Assembly (NCBI RefSeq): GCF_046773475.1
Contig: NZ_CP177239.1
Span: forward strand, 2,232,001-2,296,000
Length of the DNA stretch: 64,000 bases
From: Nitratireductor aquimarinus
GTDB lineage: Bacteria; Pseudomonadota; Alphaproteobacteria; Rhizobiales; Rhizobiaceae
Reading direction: 5' to 3'
This document shows positions 8,515-17,839 of the stretch, piece by piece. The notes beneath the pieces were generated by a model that searched no databases, was not told the DNA's origin, and saw nothing but the letters and a program-made list of their open reading frames with translations. The position numbers and the translations under genes are program-made. Position 1 is the first letter of the stretch, and each line of letters begins with the position of its first letter.

Positions 8515-10290
8515 TCACACCCCGTGGGTTTGCAGCCAGAGTTCGAGCAGCCCGACCTGCCAGAGTTCCGACCCGCGCAGCGGCGTGATGTGGTCGGCGG
8601 GCGCGGCGTAAAGCCTGTCCAGATAGTCCTGTCGAAACAGTCCGCGTTCGCGCGCAGGCTGCGAAGACAGCGCATCGCGCACCATGTCGAGATAGGGGCC
8701 ATCGACATATTTGAGCTGTGGTACAGGGAAATAACCCTTCTTGCGGTCGATCACCTCATGCGGGACCACCTGCCGGGCGACTTCCTTCAACACGCCCTTG
8801 CCGCCCTGTTTGAGCTTTTCCTCCGGCGGAATGCGGGCGGCCAGTTCGACCAGTTCGTGATCGAGGAACGGCACGCGCGCCTCCAGCCCCCAGGCCATGG
8901 TCATGTTGTCGACCCGCTTCACCGGGTCATCGACCAGCATGACGGTGGAATCGAGCCGCAGCGCCGCATCCACCGGCGTGTCTGCGCCAGCCCGCGTCAG
9001 ATGGGCCGCGACCAGATCGCGGCTTGCATCCGTATCGGCGATCCAGTCGGGCGAAAGCTGCTCTTTCAGAACCGCGTGCGAGCGGTCGAAGAACACGTTT
9101 GCATAATCACCCACCACATCGTTTGAGTTCATCAGCGGAGGATACCAGTGATAACCGCCGAAAATTTCGTCTGCGCCCTGCCCCGACTGCACGACCTTGA
9201 TGTGTTTCGAAACCTCCTTGGAGAGAAGGTAGAAGCCCACATTGTCGTAGGAGACCATCGGCTCCGACATGGCGGCGAACGTGCCGGGGAGCGCGTCCAT
9301 CAGATCGGCTGACGGCACGAAGATCTTGTGATGATCGGTACCGAATTCTTTCGCGATCAGATCGGAATAGACGAACTCGTCGCCCTTCTCGCCATTGGCC
9401 TCTTCAAAGCCGACGGAGAAGGACATCAGATCCTTCTGTCCCGCCTCGGCGAGCAGGCCGACGATCAGGCTGGAATCGACACCGCCCGACAGAAGGACGC
9501 CGACCGGCACATCGGCCACCATGCGGCGTTTGACGGCAAGGCGCAGCGCCTCCAGCGTGCGGTCGCGCCATTCGTCGGGTGACAGCATTGCCGTTTCGGG
9601 ATCGCGCGCAAACGGCGGGTCCCAGTAGACCCGGTCGCGCTGGCTGCCATCCGGCTCGATCACGCGGATCGTTGCGGGCGGGAGCTTCTTCACGCCGTTC
9701 AGAATGGTGCGCGGCGGCGGCACCACAGCGTGGAACGTCATGTAATTGTGCAGCGCATGGCGGTCGATGGATGTGTCGACATCGCCCGCCGCCAGCAGCG
9801 CCGGCAGGGTGGACGCGAAGCGGATGCGGCCCGGCGTCTCGGCCAGATAAAGCGGCTTGATGCCGAACCGGTCGCGCGCCATGGCGACGCGGCCCGTGTC
9901 GCGCTCACGCAGCACGAAGGCGAACATGCCGTGAAACCGGTTCACGCATTCCTCGCCCCAGGCATGCCAGGCCTTGAGGATGACTTCCGTGTCGCCGGTG
10001 GAGAAGAAGCGGTAGCCCTTGCCCTCCAGCTCGGCGCGCAGCTCCGGATAATTGTAGATGCAGCCATTGAACGCGATGGTGAGACCCAGCTCCGGGTCTT
10101 CCATCGGCTGGCGCGCCTTTTCCGACAGGTCGATGATCTTCAGCCGGCGATGCCCGAGGGCGGCGTTGCCGTGCACGACCGCGCCCGCGCCATCAGGGCC
10201 GCGCGGGGCCAGGCAGTCCATCATTTTCGAAAGAGCGACAGGTGAGGCAGGGCGGCCGTCGAGCCGCAGTTCTCCGCAGATTCCGCACAT
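8515..10290 (-). CDS. asnO: N-acetylglutaminylglutamine amidotransferase
   Basis: A 591-aa asparagine-synthetase-B-like enzyme. It has the class II glutaminase domain (MCGICGELRLDG, catalytic Cys2; residues 1-200) followed by the ATP-pyrophosphatase synthetase domain with the SGGVDSS P-loop near residue 269. In the NAGGN system it amidates N-acetylglutaminylglutamine, giving N-acetylglutaminylglutamine amide, a compatible solute made under osmotic stress. It is the first gene of the operon asnO-ngg-peptidase. Context separates it from a true asnB. The promoter faces the MarR gene. Confidence 0.93.
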   Translation of the reverse strand: MCGICGELRLDGRPASPVALSKMMDCLAPRGPDGAGAVVHGNAALGHRRLKIIDLSEKARQPMEDPELGLTIAFNGCIYNYPELRAELEGKGYRFFSTGDTEVILKAWHAWGEECVNRFHGMFAFVLRERDTGRVAMARDRFGIKPLYLAETPGRIRFASTLPALLAAGDVDTSIDRHALHNYMTFHAVVPPPRTILNGVKKLPPATIRVIEPDGSQRDRVYWDPPFARDPETAMLSPDEWRDRTLEALRLAVKRRMVADVPVGVLLSGGVDSSLIVGLLAEAGQKDLMSFSVGFEEANGEKGDEFVYSDLIAKEFGTDHHKIFVPSADLMDALPGTFAAMSEPMVSYDNVGFYLLSKEVSKHIKVVQSGQGADEIFGGYHWYPPLMNSNDVVGDYANVFFDRSHAVLKEQLSPDWIADTDASRDLVAAHLTRAGADTPVDAALRLDSTVMLVDDPVKRVDNMTMAWGLEARVPFLDHELVELAARIPPEEKLKQGGKGVLKEVARQVVPHEVIDRKKGYFPVPQLKYVDGPYLDMVRDALSSQPARERGLFRQDYLDRLYAAPADHITPLRGSELWQVGLLELWLQTHGV

Positions 10291-10380
10291 GGATAGAGAT
10301 CTGATCCTTTGTTTGTCATTGCTTCGGAGCGCACTTTAGTTATAGTTATGATTATTAGATGTCAAATGAATGGCGTCCGC
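10291..10380. promoter_or_regulatory. Divergent promoter between asnO and MarR regulator
   Basis: A 90-bp gap with the AT-rich tract TAGTTATAGTTATGATTATT at 10337-10356 in otherwise GC-rich DNA. It must hold the promoter of the osmoprotectant operon and of the MarR gene. The partly symmetric tract is a candidate MarR operator, but half-sites are not sharp enough to define it. Confidence 0.5.
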
Positions 10381-10899
10381 ATGAGTTCCGACAAGACAAC
10401 TGACAAAGCCGCCGACTGGTTCCGCAATGAAGAGTTACGCGCGGTCGAAAAATCCATTCGCCGCATCGTTCGCGCAAACGATGTGCAATCCAAGGCGCTC
10501 GCCAAGCAGATCGGGCTGACCGCAGCGCAGCTTGTGATCCTGAAGGCCACCGCCGCCCTTGGCGAGGTCACCACCACCGTGCTTTCGGCACATGTGGACC
10601 TGAGCCCGGCAACCGTCATCACCATTCTCGACAATCTGGAAAGCCGCCATCTGGTGGAGCGCTATCGCTCGCGCCATGACCGCCGTGTGGTGCACACGCG
10701 GCTCACGCCCGAGGGCGAGGCGCTGGTGCGGCGCGCGCCCGAACCCATGGGAGACGCCTTCGCGCATCGTCTGGCCGCACTCGATGAAGAACGACGCAAC
10801 CAGTTGATCGCAGCGCTGGCCACCATTGCCGACATGATGGCGCCGCCCGGCGGCGCGCCCGCTTCGGCCGGTCGCGCGAAGACCACTCTGTCGCATTGA
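10381..10899 (+). CDS. MarR family transcriptional regulator beside the NAGGN operon
   Basis: A 172-aa winged-helix regulator. The helix-turn-helix covers TTVLSAHVDLSPATVITILD, followed by the wing RYRSRHDRRVVHTRLTPEG. The ATG at 10381 gives MSSDKTTDKAADWF; an upstream ATG at 10366 is possible and neither has a clear ribosome-binding site. It is divergent from asnO, and MarR genes recur beside NAGGN operons (recalled), so it probably represses or tunes osmoprotectant synthesis. Its signal is unknown. The next gene, hemA, is probably independent because a 163-bp gap follows. Confidence 0.87.
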   Translation: MSSDKTTDKAADWFRNEELRAVEKSIRRIVRANDVQSKALAKQIGLTAAQLVILKATAALGEVTTTVLSAHVDLSPATVITILDNLESRHLVERYRSRHDRRVVHTRLTPEGEALVRRAPEPMGDAFAHRLAALDEERRNQLIAALATIADMMAPPGGAPASAGRAKTTLSH

Positions 10900-10953
10900 A
10901 ATACACGCTAACGCGCAGTAAATCCTGAGAGATCATGCGCATTCGACCGCGAT

Positions 10954-10967
10954 TTGATCGAGCGCAA
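10954..10967. promoter_or_regulatory. Candidate FNR/FixK-type box upstream of hemA
   Basis: The sequence TTGATCGAGCGCAA matches the FNR/FixK consensus TTGAT-N4-ATCAA fully in the left half and at three of five bases in the right half. It lies about 95 bp before the hemA start. Oxygen control of hemA by FNR/FixK-type proteins is known in alphaproteobacteria. This is a weak single-site prediction. Confidence 0.3.
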
Positions 10968-11062
10968 GGCGACGGCAGGCAAACGTGTCAATTTGCCCGC
11001 AACGCACAATGGACGCGGGAAAGGTCGGACACTATGATCGCGCCGCACAGCAGGAAGGTCCA

Positions 11063-12340
11063 ATGAATTACCAGCGTTTTTTCTCCGAAGCGATCGATCA
11101 ACTGCACGCCGAGCGCCGCTACCGCGTTTTCGCCGATCTCGAGCGGATCGTCGGCGCGTTTCCGCGCGCGCTCTGGCGCTCTGATGAAGAAGCGCGCGAG
11201 ATCACCGTGTGGTGCTCGAACGACTATCTGGGCATGGGCCAGCATGAGAGCGTGATCTCCGCCATGCAGGACGCAGCCGGCGCCATGGGCGCGGGTGCCG
11301 GCGGCACGCGCAACATCTCCGGCAACAACCATCCGCTGGTGGAACTCGAAGCCGAGCTTGCCGATCTGCATGGCAAGCAGGCCGGTCTGGTCTTCACCTC
11401 CGGCTTCATCTCCAACGAAGCGTCCATCTCCACCATCGCCCGCCTGCTGCCGAACTGCCTGGTGCTTTCGGACGAGTTAAACCATGCCTCGATGATCGAG
11501 GGCGTGCGCCGCTCGGGCGCAGAGAAGAAGATTTTCCGCCACAACGACGTCGAGCATCTGGAAAGCCTGCTCAAGGCAGCCGGCCCGGAACGCGCCAAGC
11601 TGATCGTGTTCGAATCCGTCTACTCCATGGATGGCGACATTGCGCCGATCGAGGCGATTGCCGATCTGGCCGACAAGTACAACGCCATGACCTATATCGA
11701 TGAGGTTCACGCCGTTGGCATGTATGGTGCGCGTGGCGGCGGCATCACCGAGCGTGACGGCCTTGCCCACCGCATCGACATCATCGAAGGCACGCTCGCC
11801 AAGGGCTTTGGCGTGATCGGCGGCTACATCACCGGCTCCACCGCCGTGATTGACGCCGTGCGCTCCTACGCTTCCGGCTTCATTTTCACCACCGCGCTGC
11901 CGCCGGCAATCGCCGCAGCGGCCACCGCCTCGATCCGCCACCTCAAGGCGTCTTCGGTCGAGCGCGACGCGCAGCAGCGCCAGGCGCAGCAGACCAAGGA
12001 CAAGCTCTCGGCGGCCGGCCTGCCGGTCATGCCGTCGCAGACGCACATCGTGCCGCTTCTCGTGGGCGACCCGGAACTGTGCAAGCAGGCAACCGACCGG
12101 CTGCTCGAGAAGCACGGCATCTACATCCAGCCGATCAACTATCCGACCGTGCCGCGCGGCACGGAGCGTCTGCGCATCACGCCGACGCCGTTCCATGACG
12201 ATGCGCTGATCGACACGCTGCGCGACGCGCTTCTGGAAACCTGGGAAGCGCTCGGCATCCCCTTCAACGAAGCCGACCAGCCGCAGCAGGCAAAGTCCGA
12301 CCGCGTGGTGTCGCTTCTGGTGCCAAAGTCCGGCGGCTGA
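11063..12340 (+). CDS. hemA: 5-aminolevulinate synthase
   Basis: A 425-aa PLP enzyme condensing glycine and succinyl-CoA to 5-aminolevulinate, the first step of tetrapyrrole synthesis by the Shemin (C4) route of alphaproteobacteria. Visible motifs are the glycine-rich GAGAGGTRNISGNNHPL near residue 75, the cofactor Asp region TYIDEVHAVGMYG, and the PLP lysine in GTLAKGFGVIGGY near residue 248. The ATG at 11063, preceded by GGAAGGT, gives the standard MNYQRFF start. The gene is followed by a strong hairpin terminator and looks monocistronic. Confidence 0.97.
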   Translation: MNYQRFFSEAIDQLHAERRYRVFADLERIVGAFPRALWRSDEEAREITVWCSNDYLGMGQHESVISAMQDAAGAMGAGAGGTRNISGNNHPLVELEAELADLHGKQAGLVFTSGFISNEASISTIARLLPNCLVLSDELNHASMIEGVRRSGAEKKIFRHNDVEHLESLLKAAGPERAKLIVFESVYSMDGDIAPIEAIADLADKYNAMTYIDEVHAVGMYGARGGGITERDGLAHRIDIIEGTLAKGFGVIGGYITGSTAVIDAVRSYASGFIFTTALPPAIAAAATASIRHLKASSVERDAQQRQAQQTKDKLSAAGLPVMPSQTHIVPLLVGDPELCKQATDRLLEKHGIYIQPINYPTVPRGTERLRITPTPFHDDALIDTLRDALLETWEALGIPFNEADQPQQAKSDRVVSLLVPKSGG

Positions 12341-12365
12341 CCCAGCCCGAAAATCCGAAAATGAA

Positions 12366-12398
12366 AACGCCGCCGGAATTGCTTCCGGCGGCGTTTTT
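12366..12398 (+). terminator. Rho-independent terminator of hemA
   Basis: A perfect 13-bp stem (AACGCCGCCGGAA / TTCCGGCGGCGTT) with a TTGC loop runs into a short T tract, 26 bp after the hemA stop. Its position between convergent genes suggests it may also stop mscL transcription. Confidence 0.88.
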
Positions 12399-12439
12399 CG
12401 TGGATGGCCACCGCTTCCCTTGAAGAAAGCGGAAGCTGA

Positions 12440-12859
12440 TTATTTCTGCTTGGACAGAAGGTCACGGATTTCCGTGAGCAGCTGAACATCGGCAGGCGGC
12501 GCGGCAGGCTCGGCCGGCTTTTCAGCTTCCTTGCGGCGCATCGAATTCACGCCCTTGACCATGAGGAAAATGATCCAGGCGAGGATCAGGAAGTTCACGA
12601 CCACGGTGAGGAAGTTGCCATAGGCAAACACAGCGCCCTGTTCGCGCGCCGCATCCAGCGTCGTCGCCGTGACGGCGGACGAGAGCGGCACGAAGTAATC
12701 CGAAAAATCGAACCCGCCGAAGATTGCGCCAACAATCGGCATGATGATGTCATCGGTGAGCGACCTGACGATCAGACCGAAGGCCCCGCCGATGATCACA
12801 CCGACCGCAAGGTCCATCACATTGCCGCGCGCAATGAATTCCCGAAATTCCTTCATCAT
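12440..12859 (-). CDS. mscL: Large-conductance mechanosensitive channel MscL
   Basis: A 139-aa channel subunit that opens under membrane tension to release solutes during hypo-osmotic shock. The N-terminal helix and first membrane segment (FIARGNVMDLAVGVIIGGAF) are the MscL signature. A second membrane helix (VNFLILAWIIFLMVKGVN) and a charged C-terminal helix follow. The first ATG of a tandem pair at 12859 is chosen because GGGGAGAA lies 6 nt upstream; a longer GTG frame from 12886 overlaps that site. It acts opposite to the NAGGN osmoprotectant system encoded a few kilobases away. Confidence 0.95.
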   Translation of the reverse strand: MMKEFREFIARGNVMDLAVGVIIGGAFGLIVRSLTDDIIMPIVGAIFGGFDFSDYFVPLSSAVTATTLDAAREQGAVFAYGNFLTVVVNFLILAWIIFLMVKGVNSMRRKEAEKPAEPAAPPADVQLLTEIRDLLSKQK

Positions 12860-13063
12860 AAGGGCTTCTCCCCAATCTAGCTGCACCCCCGGCGACTCAA
12901 ACGCCGCCAGCTCCGGCTACATAACAATGATGCAAGCAAAAAGTGCAACAAAAACTGCATTTTCGGCTATGAGACAGTACCATTCGCCGAAAGAAGCATT
13001 GGACAGGTTCCCGTGGCTGTGTTTGCCTTCCGGGTGGCCTTCAGAGGAGGAGTTGGCACACAA

Positions 13064-16000
13064 GTGCAGGGCTGGGTTATCGCCATCATCGCCGTCGCCT
13101 ATGTGACGCTGCTCTTCTTCATCGCAAGCGTCGGCGACAATCGCGCCTCGCGAAAGGCCGGACTTGGCTCGCGCCCCTTCATCTACGCGCTGAGCCTGGC
13201 GATCTATTGCACGTCCTGGACCTTTTTCGGCTCCGTTGGCCTTGCGTCGGAGCGCGGGCTGGAGTTCCTGGCGATCTATATCGGTCCGGTTCTGGTTTTC
13301 CTGTTCGGCTTCCCGATCCTGAAACGCATCATCCGGCTGGCGAAGTCCGAGAAGATCACCTCCATCGCCGACTTTCTGGCAGCCCGCTACGGCAAGAGCT
13401 TTGCCGTAGCCTCCGTCGCCACGCTGATCGCCACCTTCGGCACGGTTCCCTATATCGCCCTGCAGTTGAAGGCGATCTCGGATTCCGTCAGCCTCATGGT
13501 AACGCATTACGATGGCGCGCCACCGACCATGGACTTCTTCGTCGGCGACATGGCGCTGATCGTGACCTTCCTTCTGGCGATCTTCGCCGTTCTGTTCGGC
13601 ACGCGCCATGCGGACGCGACCGAGCATCAGGAAGGGCTGATCCTGGCCGTGGCCGTGGAGACGGTGGTGAAGCTCGCCGCCTTTCTGGCGGTCGGTGTGG
13701 CCATCACCTTCTTCTTCTTTGAAGGGCCGGTGGAACTGGCGCGCACGGTCAGCACCCTGCCCCAGGTGCAGGAGGCCTATACCTATCCGACCTCGCTCGC
13801 CACCTGGATCGTGATGACCACGCTGAGCGCATTTGCGATCATCATGCTGCCGCGCCAGTTCTACGTGACCATCGTGGAAAACCGCAGCACGGCCGAACTG
13901 GAAACGGCGAGCTGGCTCTTTCCGCTCTATCTCATCCTCATCAATCTCTTCGTGCTGCCCATCGCATTTGCGGGGCTGGCGATGGTCGGTGATGCGGCGA
14001 ATTCCGACCTCTACGTGCTGGCGCTGCCGCTTCTTGCCGGGCACGATGCCCTGGCGCTGATCGCCTTCATCGGCGGTCTTTCCGCCGCCACGGCGATGGT
14101 CATCGTGGCGAGTGTGGCGCTGTCGATCATGATCTCCAACGATCTGGTGATCCCGCTCTTCCTGCGCCGGCTGCTCAGAACCGACCATCGCGAGAAGGAT
14201 GACTGGTCGACCATCATTCTGAACATCCGCCGTGCGGCCATCTTCATCATCCTGTTTGTGGCCTTTCTCTATTATCGGGAAACCACCCACAACACGCGGC
14301 TCGCCGCCATTGGCCTGATCTCGTTTGCGGCCATCGCGCAGTTCGCACCGGCCTTCTTCGGCGGGCTGATCTGGCGCGGCGCAAATGCGCGCGGTGCACT
14401 GCTCGGCATGGGCGCAGGCTTCACGATCTGGGCTTACACGCTGCTTTTCCCGTCGCTCGCGCCGCAGGACACCGGCATCATCATCGACGGGCTCTTCGGC
14501 CTGCCGGCGCTGAGGCCGCAGGCGCTTTTCGGCACCGTGGCCGAGCCCCTCAATCACGGCGTCCTGTGGAGCCTCGCGGTCAACACGCTGTTCTTCGTGC
14601 TGGGCTCGCTCTCGCGCGCCGCCCAGCCGCTAGAGCGCATTCAGGCCGCCATCTTCGTGCCACGCGACACGGGGCCGATACCGACCCTGCGCCGCTTCCG
14701 CACGGTGGTCACCGTCAACGATCTCAAGGACACGATCTCGCGCTATCTGGGAGCCGAACGCACCGAGCGCTCCTTCGCCACCTTCGAGGCGACCCATGGC
14801 GTGCGGCTCAACGGCAACGACCAGACCGGGATCGCGCTCGTGCGCTTTTCCGAGCAGCTTCTGGCCAGCGCCGTCGGCTCCTCCTCCTCGCGGCTTATCC
14901 TGTCGCTCCTGTTTCAGCGCAACGACCGCTCGCCCCGTGACGCGCTGAGGCTGCTCGATGACGCCTCCATGGCGCTCCAGCACAATCGCGACCTGCTGCA
15001 GACCGCGCTCGACCAGATGGAGGAAGGCGTCACCGTTTTCGACCGGGATTTCCAGCTGATCTGCTGGAACAGGCAATACCGCCTGCTCTTCAATCTGCCC
15101 GACGAGATGGGTCAGGTCGGTGTTTCGCTCGACCGGTTCGTCAATCTGCTGGTGGTGCGTGGCGAGCTGCCCGTCGACGCCTACACGATGACACTCAACC
15201 GGTTTACCGATTTCGGCATGCCGTGGGAGATCCGCCTGCGCAAGAGCGGACGCATCATCGAGATGCGCACCAACCCGATGCCCGATGGCGGCATCGTCGC
15301 CACCTACACCGACATCACGCCGCGCGTGGAGGCCGATGTGGCGCTGAAACGCGTGAACGAAACACTGGAGCAGCGGGTGGCCGACCGCACGGCGGAGCTG
15401 ATCCGGTTGAATGAAGAGCTGGCGCAGGCGCAGGTGATCGCCGAGGAAGCCAATCTCGGAAAGACGCGTTTTCTGGCAGCCGCCGGCCACGACATTCTGC
15501 AACCGCTCAATGCCGCGCGGCTTTACTGCTCGTCGCTTCTGGAGCGCGCAAAGGCCGGCGAGACGCGGGAATATGTCAGCAACATTGAATCCTCGCTCGA
15601 TTCCGTGGAGGCGATCCTCGGCGCAGTGCTGGACATCTCGCGGCTGGACACGGGCGCGCTGAAGCCTGCTCCGAGCGTTTTCCAGCTGGATGGCCTCCTG
15701 CGCCAGATCAGCACAGACTTCATGCCACTGGCCGATGAGAAAGGGCTGGACCTGACCATTGTGCCCTCAACACTGACGGTGAACACGGACCGCAACCTGC
15801 TGCGCCGACTGGTGCAGAACCTCGTTTCCAATGCGATCAAATACACGCCGAGCGGCCGTGTTCTGGTGGGGGTGCGCCGGCGCGGCAGCCTGCTTGAGCT
15901 ACAGGTGATCGACACCGGCATCGGCATCGCCACCGACAAGCTGAACACCGTGTTCCGCGAATTCACGCGGCTGGAGGAAGGCGTGCGGCAGGCGCAGGGG

Positions 16001-16552
16001 CTGGGACTTGGCCTCTCCATCGTCGACCGCATCGCGCGCGTGCTCAATCTGGAAATCCGGCTGGATTCGGAGAGCCAGCAGGGCACCCGCTTCTCGGTCA
16101 TCATCCCCGTGAGCGCGACGCCGGCCAAACCCGCCGAACAGCCAAAACCGTCGGCTGCCGTGCCGCAGGCAATGCTGGAGGGCCTGCGCGTTCTGTGCAT
16201 CGACAATGACCCGCGCATTCTGGATGGCATGCGCAGGCTTCTTGAGGGCTGGGGCTGCACCGTGCTGACGGCGACCGGATCGGCCACCCTGCCCGACCTT
16301 TCGCACACACAGCCCAACATCATCCTCGCCGATTACCATCTGGACAATGAAGTCGGGCTCGACGTGATCGCAGCCCTGCGGGCGCGTTACGGCGATGCGA
16401 TACCGGCGATCCTGATCACCGCCGACCGCTCGAACGAGGTGCGCGCGCAGGCCGAAGCGCTGACCGCCATGGTGCTGAGCAAGCCGTTACGTCCCGCATC
16501 GCTGCGCACACTGCTCACGCGCTGCCGTCAGATGCTTGCCGCCGCCGAATAG
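13064..16552 (+). CDS. Hybrid sensor histidine kinase with sodium/solute symporter domain (CrbS-like)
   Basis: A 1162-aa protein. About twelve membrane helices of the SSS transporter fold fill roughly residues 1-500. A PAS segment (ALDQMEEGVTVFDRDFQLIC) lies near 660 and a coiled coil follows. The kinase core has the histidine in AAGHDILQPLNAARL, DTGIGI and GLGLGLSIVDRI, and a receiver domain with acceptor Asp in ILADYHLD ends the protein. The GTG at 13064 is preceded by GGAGGAG; an earlier GTG at 13013 is possible. Architecture and the convergent LuxR-type regulator 11 bp downstream resemble CrbS/CrbR, which switch on acetate use. The ligand here is not shown. Confidence 0.9.
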   Translation: MQGWVIAIIAVAYVTLLFFIASVGDNRASRKAGLGSRPFIYALSLAIYCTSWTFFGSVGLASERGLEFLAIYIGPVLVFLFGFPILKRIIRLAKSEKITSIADFLAARYGKSFAVASVATLIATFGTVPYIALQLKAISDSVSLMVTHYDGAPPTMDFFVGDMALIVTFLLAIFAVLFGTRHADATEHQEGLILAVAVETVVKLAAFLAVGVAITFFFFEGPVELARTVSTLPQVQEAYTYPTSLATWIVMTTLSAFAIIMLPRQFYVTIVENRSTAELETASWLFPLYLILINLFVLPIAFAGLAMVGDAANSDLYVLALPLLAGHDALALIAFIGGLSAATAMVIVASVALSIMISNDLVIPLFLRRLLRTDHREKDDWSTIILNIRRAAIFIILFVAFLYYRETTHNTRLAAIGLISFAAIAQFAPAFFGGLIWRGANARGALLGMGAGFTIWAYTLLFPSLAPQDTGIIIDGLFGLPALRPQALFGTVAEPLNHGVLWSLAVNTLFFVLGSLSRAAQPLERIQAAIFVPRDTGPIPTLRRFRTVVTVNDLKDTISRYLGAERTERSFATFEATHGVRLNGNDQTGIALVRFSEQLLASAVGSSSSRLILSLLFQRNDRSPRDALRLLDDASMALQHNRDLLQTALDQMEEGVTVFDRDFQLICWNRQYRLLFNLPDEMGQVGVSLDRFVNLLVVRGELPVDAYTMTLNRFTDFGMPWEIRLRKSGRIIEMRTNPMPDGGIVATYTDITPRVEADVALKRVNETLEQRVADRTAELIRLNEELAQAQVIAEEANLGKTRFLAAAGHDILQPLNAARLYCSSLLERAKAGETREYVSNIESSLDSVEAILGAVLDISRLDTGALKPAPSVFQLDGLLRQISTDFMPLADEKGLDLTIVPSTLTVNTDRNLLRRLVQNLVSNAIKYTPSGRVLVGVRRRGSLLELQVIDTGIGIATDKLNTVFREFTRLEEGVRQAQGLGLGLSIVDRIARVLNLEIRLDSESQQGTRFSVIIPVSATPAKPAEQPKPSAAVPQAMLEGLRVLCIDNDPRILDGMRRLLEGWGCTVLTATGSATLPDLSHTQPNIILADYHLDNEVGLDVIAALRARYGDAIPAILITADRSNEVRAQAEALTAMVLSKPLRPASLRTLLTRCRQMLAAAE

Positions 16553-16563
16553 GCAGCAATGCC

Positions 16564-17217
16564 TCAGTCCTCGGTTGCGATCGTGTCTGCGCCGATCTTC
16601 GAAAGGCGGATCACCGCCTGCGTGCGGCTGTCGACATCCAGCTTCTGCAGAACCGCCGAGACATGCGCCTTGATCGTCGCTTCGGAGACGTTCAGCTCAT
16701 AGGCGATCTGCTTGTTCAGAAGCCCTTCGGCCAGCATGCTCAAAACCCGCGTCTGCTGGGGTGTGAGCGTCTGGAGGCGCTGGATGAGATCGGCGACCTC
16801 CGGATCGCCCTCGGCACCCAGATCGATGTCCGCCGGCGTGTAGATATCGCCATTGAGCACGGCCTGAACCGCCGTGCGAATCTCGTCCATGCCAGAGGAT
16901 TTGGAGATGAAACCCGATGCGCCAAGTTCCAGAGCGCGCCGGATGGTCTCGGGGCTGTCATGGGCGGAAACGACGACAATGGGCAGGGCGGGGTTCATGC
17001 CGCGCAGCGCAATCAGCCCTGAAAGACCACTTACGCCCGGCATGGTGAGGTCGAGAAGGACCAGATCGACGCTGTCATCGACAAGCGCCTTCGCCCCCTC
17101 GAAATCGCCCGCTTCCAGTATCTCGCATGCACTGTCCAATCCAGAAAGTGCGCCTTTCAGCGCTCCCCTGAACAGAGGATGGTCGTCGGCGACCAGAAAT
17201 CTATAGCCAGATACCAA
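16564..17217 (-). CDS. LuxR/NarL-type response regulator (CrbR-like)
   Basis: A 217-aa two-domain response regulator. The receiver domain has the acidic pair in FLVADDHPLF, the phosphoacceptor Asp in LVLLDLTMPG and the Lys of GFISKSS. A C-terminal LuxR helix-turn-helix (LTPQQTRVLSMLAEGLLNKQ) covers residues 145-205. A TTG start at 17217 is favoured because GGGAGGG lies just upstream; an ATG at 17241 would add eight residues. Tail-to-tail with the transporter-coupled kinase, it is the natural partner of that kinase and probably controls acetate or short-chain carbon metabolism genes elsewhere. Confidence 0.88.
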   Translation of the reverse strand: MVSGYRFLVADDHPLFRGALKGALSGLDSACEILEAGDFEGAKALVDDSVDLVLLDLTMPGVSGLSGLIALRGMNPALPIVVVSAHDSPETIRRALELGASGFISKSSGMDEIRTAVQAVLNGDIYTPADIDLGAEGDPEVADLIQRLQTLTPQQTRVLSMLAEGLLNKQIAYELNVSEATIKAHVSAVLQKLDVDSRTQAVIRLSKIGADTIATED

Positions 17218-17421
17218 ATATCCCTCCCGCGCCCGCAGCATTATTGTCGTGTTCTTCCGCTACGGCTCCTCCACCGCGATTATGCGGGGAATAGCCGCAT
17301 TTTCAAGCTCGACGGTGGCAAAGGGCTGCCGCCACGGGGCCGGAACTCGCAGAAGTTTTACTTGTCTGCCCATAACCTATGCCACAGACTGGTAAAGGGG
17401 TGACAACCCCGCAGGCTGATC

Positions 17422-17799
17422 ATGGAGAAAATCCACAGGGTAGCGACATTCTGCATCGGACGAGCGGTCATGTTCGGTGCGCTCGCCATTGGTCTGGTGA
17501 TGCTCAGCTTTTCGTTTGATCTGGTCGTTGCCTTCAGCGCCGGCGCGCTGATGACCCTGATCATGTCGGAAATTCTGATCCTGAAGGCCTACGCAACCGC
17601 GCGGCAGAACCCCCGGAAAACCGAGACCTGGCTCTATCTCAGCCCCGACGCCCGACCGGCGGGGCGGTCGGGAGCCAGGGTGTTCATTTCGATATTGAAG
17701 GACATCTATCTGCGTTTCGCCGCCTTGAGCCTCAAGGTCGGCTGCGGCTTCTTCATATTCTCGATGATGCTGCGCCTCATGCGCGCAGCCGCGGTCTGA
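17422..17799 (+). CDS. Small integral membrane protein, unknown function
   Basis: A 125-aa protein not recognised beyond a family resemblance to uncharacterised rhizobial membrane proteins. Two adjacent hydrophobic segments (about residues 12-55) form a helical hairpin, followed by a charged central part with WLYLSPDARPAGRSGAR and a third hydrophobic stretch near residues 100-118. There is no signal cleavage site and no catalytic motif. It stands alone between the response regulator and a minus-strand exported protein. Confidence 0.65.
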   Translation: MEKIHRVATFCIGRAVMFGALAIGLVMLSFSFDLVVAFSAGALMTLIMSEILILKAYATARQNPRKTETWLYLSPDARPAGRSGARVFISILKDIYLRFAALSLKVGCGFFIFSMMLRLMRAAAV

Positions 17800-17839
17800 A
17801 ACACGGTCAGGGGCGTTTGCAGCCCCTGCTCAGATGCGA

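Noticed and set aside
12917..14557. A 546-codon minus-strand frame opposite the start of the hybrid kinase
   Set aside because: Gln/Arg/Asp-rich translation without hydrophobic core, mirroring membrane helices of the real gene.
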